From JAGNRR01 sp964389575 (lineage in GTDB: Bacteria > Bacteroidota > Bacteroidia > Chitinophagales > Chitinophagaceae), in the NCBI GenBank assembly GCA_964389575.1, contig CAYMFF010000004.1, positions 9,547 through 73,546 on the forward strand: DNA of 64,000 nt, read 5' to 3'. This document shows positions 32,878 to 42,312 of the stretch, piece by piece. A program made the position numbers and the translations under genes. Within the stretch, counting starts at the first letter, position 1; each line of letters starts with the position of its first letter. The notes below the pieces were generated by a model, which did no database searches, was not told where the DNA came from, and saw only the letters and a list, made by a program, of their open reading frames with translations.

Positions 32878-35397
32878 ATGTCTCAAAGATTATACTACTT
32901 CGTTTTTATTATTCTAATTACAAGTTGCGCTGTAAAAAAACCAACTGAAAATCCGGTTATATTAAAGCCAATTAAAATCAGTAATAAGAATAAATTATTT
33001 CGTCAAAATCCTCCTAAAAAGATTGACCTCTTACATACAGAACTAAATGTATCCTTTGATTGGGAAAAGCATTTATGTTTTGGAAAAGAAAAAATAATTT
33101 TAACTCCCTACAGCTATGCAATTGATTCTTTCAAGCTAGACGCTAAAAACTTTCAAATAAAAAATATAAAACTTAGTAAAAATGGCTTGCCATTTGCTTT
33201 TAGAAAACGGTATAATAATAAAAAACTTAGCATTTACCTCCATAAAAAGATACTGCCTACTGACACGCTATTACTCACCTTAAATTATATCGCATCGCCT
33301 GATAAAAATCAATCCAATGGAAGTAAGGCTATTAAAGATGATAAAGGGTTATACTTCATAAACACAAATGGCGCAGAGCCACATAAACCCATGCAATTGT
33401 GGACGCAAGGAGAAACCGAATCAAATTCGAACTGGTTTGTAACCACCGATAAGCCATTTGAGAAAATGACTTTTGATATCAACATTACGGTTCACGACAC
33501 GCTAACGACCTTAAGCAACGGTCTAATGACGAAAAGTATTACCAAAGAAAATAATCTACGTACAGATTATTGGCAAGTCACCAAGCCAATGAGTGCTTAT
33601 TTAGTAATGATGGCGATTGGTAAGTTTAAAAAGACCCTAGACCGCAGTTACTATGGAAAAGAAGTAAGCTATTATTTAGAAAACGCTTATCACAAATACG
33701 CCAAAAGCATTTTTAATCATACGCCCGAAATGATTGAATTCTTTTCTTCAAAACTTCAATATCCGTATCCTTGGCAAAAGTATTCCCAAGTAGTCGTTCG
33801 AGATTTTGTCTCTGGTGCAATGGAAAACACGAGTGCTACTCTACATGGTGATTTTGTTCAAAAAAATTCACGAGAATTATTAGACAGCAAGAACGACGGC
33901 ATTGTGGCGCATGAACTTTTTCACCATTGGTTTGGAGACTTGGTAACCTGTGCTTCATGGTCTCACTTAACACTCAATGAAGGTTTTGCAACATTTGGCG
34001 AGCAACTATGGTTTGGACATAAATATGGTAAAGAAGCAGAACTTAAAAGAATATATAAAAGCATGAATTCGTACTTGCGTTATTCTGAACGTAATGATAA
34101 ACCCATTGTTCGGTTTTACTATAACGATAAAGAAGAACTCTTTAATTCTATTACTTACCAAAAAGGTGCTCGCGTATTGAACTTATTAAAATTTACATTG
34201 GGAGAAGAGAAATTCTTTACTGGAGTAAAAAATTATTTAACTAAATACGAATACAACACCGCACAAATAGAAAACCTAAGACATGAATTTGAAAAAGTAT
34301 CTGGTAAAGACCTTCGTTATTTTTTCAAACAATGGTTTCTTACCGGTGGTCATCCAATTGTAGATGTAGAATATGATAAAGAGAACGGACAACTTTTGGT
34401 AAAGCAAGTTCAGAAAAAGGAGGTTTTTCACTTTCCATTTCAGTATAGAATTGGCGATGTTATCAAAACTGTTTTCTGCACGAAGAAAAAAACGACTATC
34501 AAATTAACAGAAAGCAATAGTTCCTTGATTTATCCAGATCCTAATGGCATATTCATTGGGAAAATAAACAATAAGCTCTTCGACGAAAATAATCTACTCG
34601 AATATTTCAAAAATGCCAATAACTACATTGAAAAAATGAGACTTATTGATAAATCAAAAGATAAGAAGAACCGTTCAATACAAGAAGATCAAATGTTACT
34701 CAACGCCTTGAATGATGGCAATCCAGAGATTTCTTATGCAGCCATGCGAAAAATCAACTGGGAAGACGAAACGAATATTAATAATGCAAAAGAAGACTTA
34801 AAGCGAATTGCGCATTTTAGTTCTCATTCTAACCAGAAATCGCAGGCTATTTATGTACTAGGCGGTTTGGGCGACAACCTTCTTTTTAAAGATTTTGTAA
34901 CATGGAGTGAAGATTCGTCTTATCAAGTGGCCGCTGCAGGTCTTTATGCTATAAATAAAATTAAACCTTTAGAAGCATTGCGCATTGCAAATGCGCTAGA
35001 GCAAGATGCCGAATCTGCCCTCTTCAATCAGCTCAGCACTGTTTATGCAGAACAGGCTGATAGCAATAGCGATTATTTTGAAAACGAATTATTACATCGT
35101 TTTGGTTCTGAACGAAATCATTTGATAACTTCTTATCAACATTGGGCCAAACGCTTTGGACCGTCGCAACAAAATACTTTTTGGAAAACTATCATGAATC
35201 GAGCAAAGCAAGATGAAAATAAATGGACTCGTTTTTATGCCATGAAAAACTTACATGAATTATCAAAAGACAGCAAATCAATTAGTGAAAATCAAAAAAA
35301 TGAATTGATGCAAGTAATGCAAAATGAAAAAGAAGGAGCCGTTAAAAGGAGACTACAAATTCTAAAAATATTGCCCACAGAAAAATTAGAAAAATGA
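32878..35397 (+). CDS. M1 family metallopeptidase (aminopeptidase N-like)
   Basis: An 839-residue zinc aminopeptidase. An N-terminal lipoprotein-type signal (LIITSCAVKK, lipobox with cysteine 17) indicates an envelope location. The exopeptidase motif GAMEN is present in FVSGAMENTSATLHG, and the zinc site is HELFHHWFGDLVT plus the distal glutamate in LTLNEGFATFGEQLW, 18 residues further, as in all M1 enzymes. The substrate tyrosine is probably in SITYQKGARVLNLL. The last 270 residues form a helical, HEAT-like region. It removes N-terminal residues from peptides outside the cytoplasm. The stop overlaps the pfkA start by 4 bases (ATGA). Confidence 0.95.
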   Translation: MSQRLYYFVFIILITSCAVKKPTENPVILKPIKISNKNKLFRQNPPKKIDLLHTELNVSFDWEKHLCFGKEKIILTPYSYAIDSFKLDAKNFQIKNIKLSKNGLPFAFRKRYNNKKLSIYLHKKILPTDTLLLTLNYIASPDKNQSNGSKAIKDDKGLYFINTNGAEPHKPMQLWTQGETESNSNWFVTTDKPFEKMTFDINITVHDTLTTLSNGLMTKSITKENNLRTDYWQVTKPMSAYLVMMAIGKFKKTLDRSYYGKEVSYYLENAYHKYAKSIFNHTPEMIEFFSSKLQYPYPWQKYSQVVVRDFVSGAMENTSATLHGDFVQKNSRELLDSKNDGIVAHELFHHWFGDLVTCASWSHLTLNEGFATFGEQLWFGHKYGKEAELKRIYKSMNSYLRYSERNDKPIVRFYYNDKEELFNSITYQKGARVLNLLKFTLGEEKFFTGVKNYLTKYEYNTAQIENLRHEFEKVSGKDLRYFFKQWFLTGGHPIVDVEYDKENGQLLVKQVQKKEVFHFPFQYRIGDVIKTVFCTKKKTTIKLTESNSSLIYPDPNGIFIGKINNKLFDENNLLEYFKNANNYIEKMRLIDKSKDKKNRSIQEDQMLLNALNDGNPEISYAAMRKINWEDETNINNAKEDLKRIAHFSSHSNQKSQAIYVLGGLGDNLLFKDFVTWSEDSSYQVAAAGLYAINKIKPLEALRIANALEQDAESALFNQLSTVYAEQADSNSDYFENELLHRFGSERNHLITSYQHWAKRFGPSQQNTFWKTIMNRAKQDENKWTRFYAMKNLHELSKDSKSISENQKNELMQVMQNEKEGAVKRRLQILKILPTEKLEK

Positions 35398-36365
35398 AAA
35401 AAATAGGAGTCTTAACCAGTGGCGGCGACGCACCCGGAATGAATGCTGCCATCAGAGCCGTTTGCCGAACGGCGATTAATAACAAGCTTGAATGCCACGG
35501 TATTATGAGAGGCTATCAAGGATTAATAGAAAATGATATAAAAAGACTATCAACCACCGATGTTGCCAACATTCTTCAGCATGGTGGCACAGTATTAAAA
35601 ACGGCTCGAAGCAAAGACTTCTTCTCTGCTGAGGGTCGGGAAAAAGCGGCTAACAATTTAAAAGAAAGAGGAATCGAAGCCCTAGTTGTTATTGGTGGTG
35701 ACGGAAGTTTCAGAGGTGCTTTTAAAATATTTACTGAGCATGATATTAAAGTAATTGGCATTCCTGGTACAATAGATAATGATATTCCCGGCACTGATTA
35801 TACTATTGGCTATGATACAGCACTCAATACTGCGGTTTCCGCTATTGATAAAATCAGAGATACTGCAGAGGCCCATGATCGAATTTTTATTGTAGAAGTT
35901 ATGGGTCGAGATGCGGGCTATCTTGCTCTGAATAGTGGAATTTCATGCGGCGCAAGACACATTTTCATCCCGGAAGAACAGGAAGATATTGAAGCCTTTT
36001 TAAAAGATGTAACGGATGACCGAAACCGAAAAAAAATGACCAACTTAATTATAGTAGCCGAGGGTGATGAATTTGGCGGTGCGCAAAAGTTGAACGAATA
36101 TCTATTAAAAGAACTACCAGAACTTCAAAGCAGAGTGACTATTCTTGGACACATACAACGAGGAGGTTCGCCAACAGCCAATGACCGAATTTTGGCTAGC
36201 CGAATGGGATATGCCGCTGTACATGCTTTATTAAAAGGAAATAGTGGGAATATGATTGGCATTCAAGGCGATCAAATGGTTAGCTTCCCTTTTGCTGAAA
36301 TGCAAAACTATGAGCATAAAGTAAACAAAGAACTCACTGAAATAGCGCGAGTACTATCTAAATAA
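35394..36365 (+). CDS. pfkA: ATP-dependent 6-phosphofructokinase
   Basis: A 323-residue PfkA of the ATP-dependent bacterial type. Motifs: LTSGGDAPGMNAAIRAV (ATP site), VIGGDGSFRGA, the catalytic aspartate in GTIDNDIPGTDYTIGYDTA, VEVMGRDAGYLAL, and the C-terminal VTILGHIQRGGSPTANDR. It phosphorylates fructose 6-phosphate to the 1,6-bisphosphate, opposed by the Fbp encoded at 44.8 kb. Translation is probably coupled to the upstream M1 peptidase by a 4-base overlap, although the two share no pathway. Confidence 0.97.
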   Translation: MKKIGVLTSGGDAPGMNAAIRAVCRTAINNKLECHGIMRGYQGLIENDIKRLSTTDVANILQHGGTVLKTARSKDFFSAEGREKAANNLKERGIEALVVIGGDGSFRGAFKIFTEHDIKVIGIPGTIDNDIPGTDYTIGYDTALNTAVSAIDKIRDTAEAHDRIFIVEVMGRDAGYLALNSGISCGARHIFIPEEQEDIEAFLKDVTDDRNRKKMTNLIIVAEGDEFGGAQKLNEYLLKELPELQSRVTILGHIQRGGSPTANDRILASRMGYAAVHALLKGNSGNMIGIQGDQMVSFPFAEMQNYEHKVNKELTEIARVLSK

Positions 36366-36421
36366 CGCTATAATTTTAATATTATATAACATTATTAAAA
36401 AAGACTAAAAGCATTTGGTTG

Positions 36422-36429
36422 TACCTTTG
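36422..36429 (+). promoter_or_regulatory. -7 promoter box (TACCTTTG)
   Basis: Exact TAnnTTTG box 4 bases before the ATG at 36434. It overlaps an upstream in-frame TTG (36419), which rules out that start. Confidence 0.65.
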
Positions 36430-36433
36430 TATT

Positions 36434-37279
36434 ATGCGTCTTATAGCATTTGTAATCATAATTTTAAGTAGTGTTTCGTTCGATGCGAACTGTCAAGTTT
36501 ACTATCGAAACACTGAGTTTGGAATTAGTGCTGGTGGTGCAAATTATTTTGGAGATTTAAATCAAGAATATGGCTTTGATTACTTTCGTCAAAGTGGAGG
36601 TGCATTTATTAAATACAACTTCTCTCCTTACATAGCCTTACGTTTAGCCGGCAACTATGCTCATGTAGGATTTGCCGATAGCTATACGCAAAACTTTTTT
36701 CAACAGCAACGCAACTTGAGTTTCAAATCTGATATATATGAAGCCTCATTGATGGCTGATTTTCACTTTTTCAAATATGATATTGGCGATTTTGATAATA
36801 GATACACTCCCTATATCTCTTTGGGTGTTGGTGTTTTTAATTACGACCCATATGCAGAGATTGATGACACCCGTGTTAGGCTGCGTCCATTAGGCACAGA
36901 AGGACAATCTTACCCCCAATTTAGTGATCGAAAGTACACAACTACAGCCGTTAGCTTTCCAATAGGTGCCGGTATAAAATTTTGGTTAGCCAAAGGCATG
37001 ACCGTAGGGTTTGAAGTAATTAATCGAATGACTACAACGGATTATTTGGACGATGTAAGTGCCACTTATGTTGGAGCTGATTTATTCCCTAATAACTCGG
37101 GATCACCTTATCCAACATTTGCGAGCCAACTTCAAGATCGATCTCCAGAAGTAACCAACACGCCCATTGGAATTCAAGGACGACAACGTGGTATTAGTTC
37201 GACAAGAGATCAATTTTTAACCGCACATTTATTTATCAGTTTTCGATTACCTACTTATCGTTGTCCTGACACTCGTTAA
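36434..37279 (+). CDS. Outer membrane beta-barrel protein, PorG / DUF6089-like (T9SS-associated)
   Basis: A 281-residue outer membrane protein with a signal peptide (about 1-21, FVIIILSSVSFDANCQ). The mature start YYRNTEFGISAGGANYFGDLN and later ALRLAGNYAHVGFADSY, IYEASLMADFHFFKYDIGD and YTPYISLGVGVFNYDPYA match DUF6089/PorG proteins, which belong to the type IX secretion machinery in Bacteroidota. The aromatic alternation suggests eight or so barrel strands. It is followed 8 bases later by hscA, so the two are probably co-transcribed. An in-frame TTG at 36419 is excluded because it overlaps the -7 box. Confidence 0.85.
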   Translation: MRLIAFVIIILSSVSFDANCQVYYRNTEFGISAGGANYFGDLNQEYGFDYFRQSGGAFIKYNFSPYIALRLAGNYAHVGFADSYTQNFFQQQRNLSFKSDIYEASLMADFHFFKYDIGDFDNRYTPYISLGVGVFNYDPYAEIDDTRVRLRPLGTEGQSYPQFSDRKYTTTAVSFPIGAGIKFWLAKGMTVGFEVINRMTTTDYLDDVSATYVGADLFPNNSGSPYPTFASQLQDRSPEVTNTPIGIQGRQRGISSTRDQFLTAHLFISFRLPTYRCPDTR

Positions 37280-37287
37280 AAAACATT

Positions 37288-39138
37288 ATGGCTAAAATTA
37301 GTATTAACCTTGCAACCGGAGGCATACAGAAAGATGAAGTAATTGTTGGAATAGACCTGGGCACCACAAATAGTCTCGTGGCGGTTATTCACCCTGAAAC
37401 TAAAAAACCAATAGCGCTTAAAGAAATCGATCAGCAATCTATCGTTCCTTCAATCATACATTTTGGTGATACAATTTCGATAGGAAATGATGCCAAAGAA
37501 TACTTAGAGACCGATGCGCAAAATACTATTTATAGTGTAAAACGCTTATTAGGCCGATCTTATGAAGATATAAAAGAACAGCAAGATTACTTTTCTTACA
37601 AAATAATAGACAACGAACAGTCTGAACTTGTGAAAGTTCAAGTCGGCGAAACATTTTATAGTCCCATTGAACTTTCATCTTACATTTTAAAAGAATTGAA
37701 GAAAAGAGCAGAACATATATTAAAGACTAATGTCAACAAATGTGTTATTACAGTTCCCGCCTATTTTAATGACTCGCAACGACAAGCAACACGCGACGCA
37801 GGAAAACTAGCCGGCTTAGAAGTTCTGAGAATTATAAATGAACCAACCGCCGCTAGTTTGGCTTATGGCATCGGAACAGACAGTAGCACTGAAAAAACCA
37901 TCGCCGTATATGACTTAGGTGGTGGAACATTTGATGTTTCTATTTTAAAGTTATCTGATGGAGTTTTTGATGTTTTAAGTACGAATGGTGATACTTATCT
38001 GGGTGGCGATGATTTTGATAAAGCAATTTTCGACCACTTCGTTCAAGAAATGGAGTTAACAGAGGATTTCTTCGACGATAAAGAGAAAGTACAACAACTA
38101 AGACTACTCAGCGAAAAAGCAAAAAAAGTATTGAGTCAGCAAGACGAGTTTTCAAGTTCTTTTTTAAATAAGAAAATATCTATATCTCAAAATACCTTTA
38201 ATCAATTAATAAAACCATTAGTTAAAAGAACTATTGAAAGCTGTAAAAAAGCAATACAAGACAGTGAAATAGATAAAAGCGAAATTGACGAAATAGTCAT
38301 GGTTGGAGGCTCTACCCGAGTCCCCTTTGTTCAAAAAGAAGTGACCCAATACTTTGATAAAGAAGTAGATAATAGCGTGAATCCTGACGAGGTGGTAGCT
38401 CTGGGCGCCGCTATACAAGCAGATATTCTAGCTGGCAATACAACAGACGTTCTACTACTAGACGTAACGCCTTTATCTCTTGGCTTAGAAACTATGGGCG
38501 GTCTAATGGATGTTTTGATTCCTAGAAATTCAAAAATTCCTTCTCAGGCATCTCGAGAATACACCACACAAAAAGATGGACAAACGGGTATCGAAATCAG
38601 TGTTTTTCAAGGCGAGCGAGATTTAGTAAGTGATAATAGAAAACTAGGTGCTTTTACGTTGAAAAACATCCCTCCTATGCCTGCGGGTTTAGCTAAGGTA
38701 GAAATCAAATTTATTCTAAACGCTGACGGCATTCTAAAAGTAAAAGCTACTGAATTACGAAGCAATACCGCGCAAGAAATTGATATCAAACCTCAATATG
38801 GATTAACGGATGAAGCCGTTGAAAATATGCTTATGGCTTCCATGGAACATGCAAAAGAAGATATAGCTACGCGATCATTAATTGAAGCAAAAACAGAAGC
38901 AGAACATTTGATAGATCAAAGTGAAAAGTTTATTCAAAAACATGCAAGTTTTATCAGCGCTGATGAAATAAAGAACACCAACGTACAAATAGAAATATTA
39001 AAAGTTGCAATAGAACGCAAAGACAAAAATGCTATTCAACTTGAACAAGAAAAACTAAATGATATTAGTAGGCCCTATGCCGAGCGTGTTATGGATCAAG
39101 CAGTGGCAAATGCTATGACCGGTAAAAATATAAAATAA
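37288..39138 (+). CDS. hscA: Hsp70-family chaperone, HscA-like
   Basis: A 616-residue Hsp70, exactly the length of E. coli HscA. The ATPase domain has VIVGIDLGTTNSLVAVI, VPAYFNDSQRQATRDAGKLAG, NEPTAASLAYGIG, AVYDLGGGTFDVSIL and MVGGSTRVPFVQ. The substrate domain starts LLLDVTPLSLGLETMGGLMDVLIPRN. The short N-terminal extension before the ATPase (MAKISINLATGGIQKDE) and the absence of the long acidic DnaK tail favour HscA, the iron-sulfur assembly chaperone. Isc partners (hscB, iscU) are not nearby, so the assignment over DnaK rests on sequence alone. Confidence 0.88.
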   Translation: MAKISINLATGGIQKDEVIVGIDLGTTNSLVAVIHPETKKPIALKEIDQQSIVPSIIHFGDTISIGNDAKEYLETDAQNTIYSVKRLLGRSYEDIKEQQDYFSYKIIDNEQSELVKVQVGETFYSPIELSSYILKELKKRAEHILKTNVNKCVITVPAYFNDSQRQATRDAGKLAGLEVLRIINEPTAASLAYGIGTDSSTEKTIAVYDLGGGTFDVSILKLSDGVFDVLSTNGDTYLGGDDFDKAIFDHFVQEMELTEDFFDDKEKVQQLRLLSEKAKKVLSQQDEFSSSFLNKKISISQNTFNQLIKPLVKRTIESCKKAIQDSEIDKSEIDEIVMVGGSTRVPFVQKEVTQYFDKEVDNSVNPDEVVALGAAIQADILAGNTTDVLLLDVTPLSLGLETMGGLMDVLIPRNSKIPSQASREYTTQKDGQTGIEISVFQGERDLVSDNRKLGAFTLKNIPPMPAGLAKVEIKFILNADGILKVKATELRSNTAQEIDIKPQYGLTDEAVENMLMASMEHAKEDIATRSLIEAKTEAEHLIDQSEKFIQKHASFISADEIKNTNVQIEILKVAIERKDKNAIQLEQEKLNDISRPYAERVMDQAVANAMTGKNIK

Positions 39139-39149
39139 GTTACTGGAAG

Positions 39150-42100
39150 TTATTTTACGTAAAGCACTTCTACCCGTCTGTTCTGGCTCTTACCCGTCTT
39201 TGTTTTATTATCAGCTAATGGGTCTTCGTCACCATTAAAGTCCATTGTGATGCTGTTACGGTTCACACCTTTCAACACTAAATAGTTTCGCACTTGTTGA
39301 GCTCTTCTTTTAGACAAAGCCAAATTAGCCGCAGCATTCCCCGTTGCATCAGCGTGACCCGTAAGCTTAATATTTAAGGCAGGATACTTTTTTAATTGCA
39401 TGGCATAGTAATCAAGCTTACTTCTATATATTTCTTTCACCGAAGCAGAATTTACGTCAAATAAAATAAAATAGGCAGGCATTTCTAACAAACGACCTTC
39501 TGTATTATCTACTTCAACTTTTACTTCTTTGGTTTCAGTTTTTGTAATAATATTATTCTTTTCAATGGTGTTGGTTATCGTATCTCGAACAATTTTAGTA
39601 ACAACTGTTTCAACTGGTTTTTCTAAATAGATAGTATCACGAATAATCTTGACATCAGTATTATTAGTAACAACGTTCGTTGATCGAGTATTCTTTCCGT
39701 TATTAAAAGGCACCCAATTTACTTTTCTTTTTTCGGTTTTTTTGTAATCCTTTAATTCAGAACGCAAGGCTCTAATTTCTTTCTGTAGACTTTCATACTG
39801 CGCATTGTTTTCATATGAAGATGCTTTATTTACGTTTGCATTATATCGGTAGATATTCGAACCTTCTTTGCGGTTACTATAAAATCGATCCACTTCAATT
39901 GGTGTAATGTTGGGCGAATTATTTGTTCTGACATTATTATCATAGCCCAATTGTGGCGATTCGTGATAATACGTTTTTACTGGTTTTACTGCCAAATACT
40001 CCTTCGTTCTTAAATTTTGCATGGTTAAGCCTAAAGCCGATAAAGCTTCTTTATCAGACTCTTTTGCACTTAATTCAATAATTTCGTTTTCTTTGGTTAT
40101 TTCAGCTGCAATAATATCTAACTTGGTATTCTTGGCATCTAATGCTAACAACTCCTTACGCAATTCAAATAATTGAGTTTCAGAACTTAAAACGGAACCA
40201 ATGGTATCACCATTCGTTCCGTTCCAGACAAAATTGTTGTTGTAGAAGTAATCGTTACTTAACGAATCAATTTTTTTTTTACTCTCCTCGTTGGAAGTTC
40301 CGTTTTTAATGCGCTCTTGCTCCTTTTCCATTTCGTCCAGCAAATTTTGTTTTTGCTTTAGCTTGTACTTAAGATACTCAATTTGCTGTTGCATATTATT
40401 TAGCTCTGGCGAATCAGAATTAACATTATTGTACTCCTCATAAGTGGTATTATCATCAATGGTTACTTCACGCTGAATGCTTTCTCCAGATTGAGGATCA
40501 ACATCTATTATTTGCTGTCTATTCTTTTTAGCACCTGAAGATGTGTTGTAATTATTAATAATAATTTGAATCGGACGAACCGGCTCTTTCTTTTCTTCTT
40601 TCTCAATTATCTTTTCATTTTCTATTTCAACCTCTTTTTCGATAATTTTCTCCGAATTTGTGTTGTTATTTATGATAGTGGTTTCATCCTTTTCGTTGGT
40701 AAATTTCTTGAACCAATTTGCCGCCTTACTAGGTTTACCGTGGGCAAAAGGAAGCTTAAATCCAACATGCAAATCGGCAGATTGAATATTATCTTTTTTG
40801 AACAACGTCAACACATTAGATGTTCCGACAAATAAAGGTCCAACGCGAACTGTACTTCCAATAGTAAAGTCTTTGTCTTCATTATTATTGTTATTGTAAA
40901 CTAATGGCACATACAATCCTACCGCTCTGCTTTCCCAACGTGGGGTTACGGCATAATAATTTGGTGTGAAAACTCTATAATCAGCATCCTTGTTTAAACT
41001 ATTAAATGGCAGATAAGCCATTGCATTCACATAAAACCCTTTAAAAAGGTGCCAGTCAAATTGCGCACTAAGCGCAGTTGGCATGGCCACCGTGTAAGAG
41101 GTTACATTTGCAAAATTAGTATCCAAATAATCTACATTTTTACTAATAAAAGTATCTAAGGTTTGAACATTTCGAATTCCGTTATTCTTAAGATTTATTA
41201 AATTAGGCGTAGATGCAAAATCACGGGCCAATGGCGTTGAATTAAAAGTAAGCTGACCAACATCTACTAAAGAAACTCCTAGTTTAAAGGAATACTTATT
41301 TTTATCACGTCTTGTACTGGTATAAACATCGTCGCCTTCTTTATTCAGTTTTAAAAACTTAAACTTATTTATGCGCCCTCTAAACTCATAAACTAGACCT
41401 GCGTCGAAACCAAAACCGTTTGCGTCAGGTCGATAGTCTCCTATTTGACCAGAAATATTTGTTTCACTGTGGCCATATCGTACTTTACTTCCGACTAATC
41501 GTAAGGTTGAATCATTATTGGCAATAGCGTCCATATCATCGGCATGTAAATACCAAGAAGAAATTCCTCCTAAATATTTACCGGTTACACCTGCTTTCAA
41601 AAAGTGCTTGCCGTTATCAATTAAAACTCTTCCGTAAGTCAGACTTCCTTCAAACCAATTTAAAGCTGATAAATCCATACCATCCAAGTTATATCGAACA
41701 CCATAGGTTGGAGAATGCTGCCATTCATCATAAAGCTGTTTGGCAAAATCTGAATTCATATTATCTACTGCTATAGCCGTGCGAGATTGTAATCCAATCG
41801 CAATACCGGATTTTTTTCCGGTTGTTAGAAGTAAGGATGGCAAATTCAATCGATTGCTTAAATTGAACTGAACACTATTTCCCGAAACAGCATTTTCAGT
41901 CATTACATTTCTCTTGAAATCGTCATATGAATCATAATCATCAAAAGAAAAACGATTATTTACAAAGTAGTTTCGCGAAAGACCAATATAATTATTCTGA
42001 AATCCAATATTCGTAGAAACCAAATTAAGTTCCCACTTATAACGATTATCAGCAACATTAGCTGGCTGCAACATTACACCCTGTATACCAGAATAATTTC

Positions 42101-42182
42101 CTGTGCTTAATCCTAGGTAATCTTGTGCATCTGCCGAAGCTATTGCCAGAACAGAACAAAAAAGTAGTAGTAGTTTTTTCAT
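39150..42182 (-). CDS. Outer membrane protein: DUF5723-type barrel, coiled coil and OmpA domain
   Basis: A 1010-residue protein in three parts. After a signal peptide (1-19, ending ADA), residues about 20-470 look like a beta barrel of the DUF5723 type (LGLSTGNYSGIQGVMLQPANVADNRY at the start). Residues 480-870 are charged and repeat-poor, with coiled-coil stretches (EYLKYKLKQKQNLLDEMEKE, YESLQKEIRALRSELKDYKK). The last 110 residues are an OmpA domain (YFILFDVNSASVKE, GHADATGNAAANLALSKRRAQQVRNYL, NRRVEVLYVK) that binds peptidoglycan. It probably ties the outer membrane to the cell wall across the periplasm. It lies tail to tail with hscA at 12 bases distance. Confidence 0.88.
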   Translation of the reverse strand: MKKLLLLFCSVLAIASADAQDYLGLSTGNYSGIQGVMLQPANVADNRYKWELNLVSTNIGFQNNYIGLSRNYFVNNRFSFDDYDSYDDFKRNVMTENAVSGNSVQFNLSNRLNLPSLLLTTGKKSGIAIGLQSRTAIAVDNMNSDFAKQLYDEWQHSPTYGVRYNLDGMDLSALNWFEGSLTYGRVLIDNGKHFLKAGVTGKYLGGISSWYLHADDMDAIANNDSTLRLVGSKVRYGHSETNISGQIGDYRPDANGFGFDAGLVYEFRGRINKFKFLKLNKEGDDVYTSTRRDKNKYSFKLGVSLVDVGQLTFNSTPLARDFASTPNLINLKNNGIRNVQTLDTFISKNVDYLDTNFANVTSYTVAMPTALSAQFDWHLFKGFYVNAMAYLPFNSLNKDADYRVFTPNYYAVTPRWESRAVGLYVPLVYNNNNNEDKDFTIGSTVRVGPLFVGTSNVLTLFKKDNIQSADLHVGFKLPFAHGKPSKAANWFKKFTNEKDETTIINNNTNSEKIIEKEVEIENEKIIEKEEKKEPVRPIQIIINNYNTSSGAKKNRQQIIDVDPQSGESIQREVTIDDNTTYEEYNNVNSDSPELNNMQQQIEYLKYKLKQKQNLLDEMEKEQERIKNGTSNEESKKKIDSLSNDYFYNNNFVWNGTNGDTIGSVLSSETQLFELRKELLALDAKNTKLDIIAAEITKENEIIELSAKESDKEALSALGLTMQNLRTKEYLAVKPVKTYYHESPQLGYDNNVRTNNSPNITPIEVDRFYSNRKEGSNIYRYNANVNKASSYENNAQYESLQKEIRALRSELKDYKKTEKRKVNWVPFNNGKNTRSTNVVTNNTDVKIIRDTIYLEKPVETVVTKIVRDTITNTIEKNNIITKTETKEVKVEVDNTEGRLLEMPAYFILFDVNSASVKEIYRSKLDYYAMQLKKYPALNIKLTGHADATGNAAANLALSKRRAQQVRNYLVLKGVNRNSITMDFNGDEDPLADNKTKTGKSQNRRVEVLYVK

Positions 42183-42292
42183 ATTCGTATTAGTTTGAGT
42201 ACAAATATTGTGTTTTAAAATTTAGGAAATGCTAAGCAGTTATTAAAACGACTGAATTATGGTTAATGACTAATTAAGCGTTTATAAAGTGT

Positions 42293-42300
42293 TAGTTTTG
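42293..42300 (+). promoter_or_regulatory. -7 promoter box of ribD (TAGTTTTG)
   Basis: Exact TAnnTTTG box 12 bases before the ATG at 42313. It overlaps the longer GTG-started frame from 42289, favouring the internal ATG. I see no FMN riboswitch in the 5' region. Confidence 0.6.
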
Positions 42301-42312
42301 AGGACCAATATC

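Noticed and set aside
42183..42312. Possible FMN riboswitch ahead of ribD
   Set aside because: The region is short, AT-rich and lacks the conserved RFN helices; the -7 box lies only 12 bases before the start, leaving no room for a riboswitch in the transcript.
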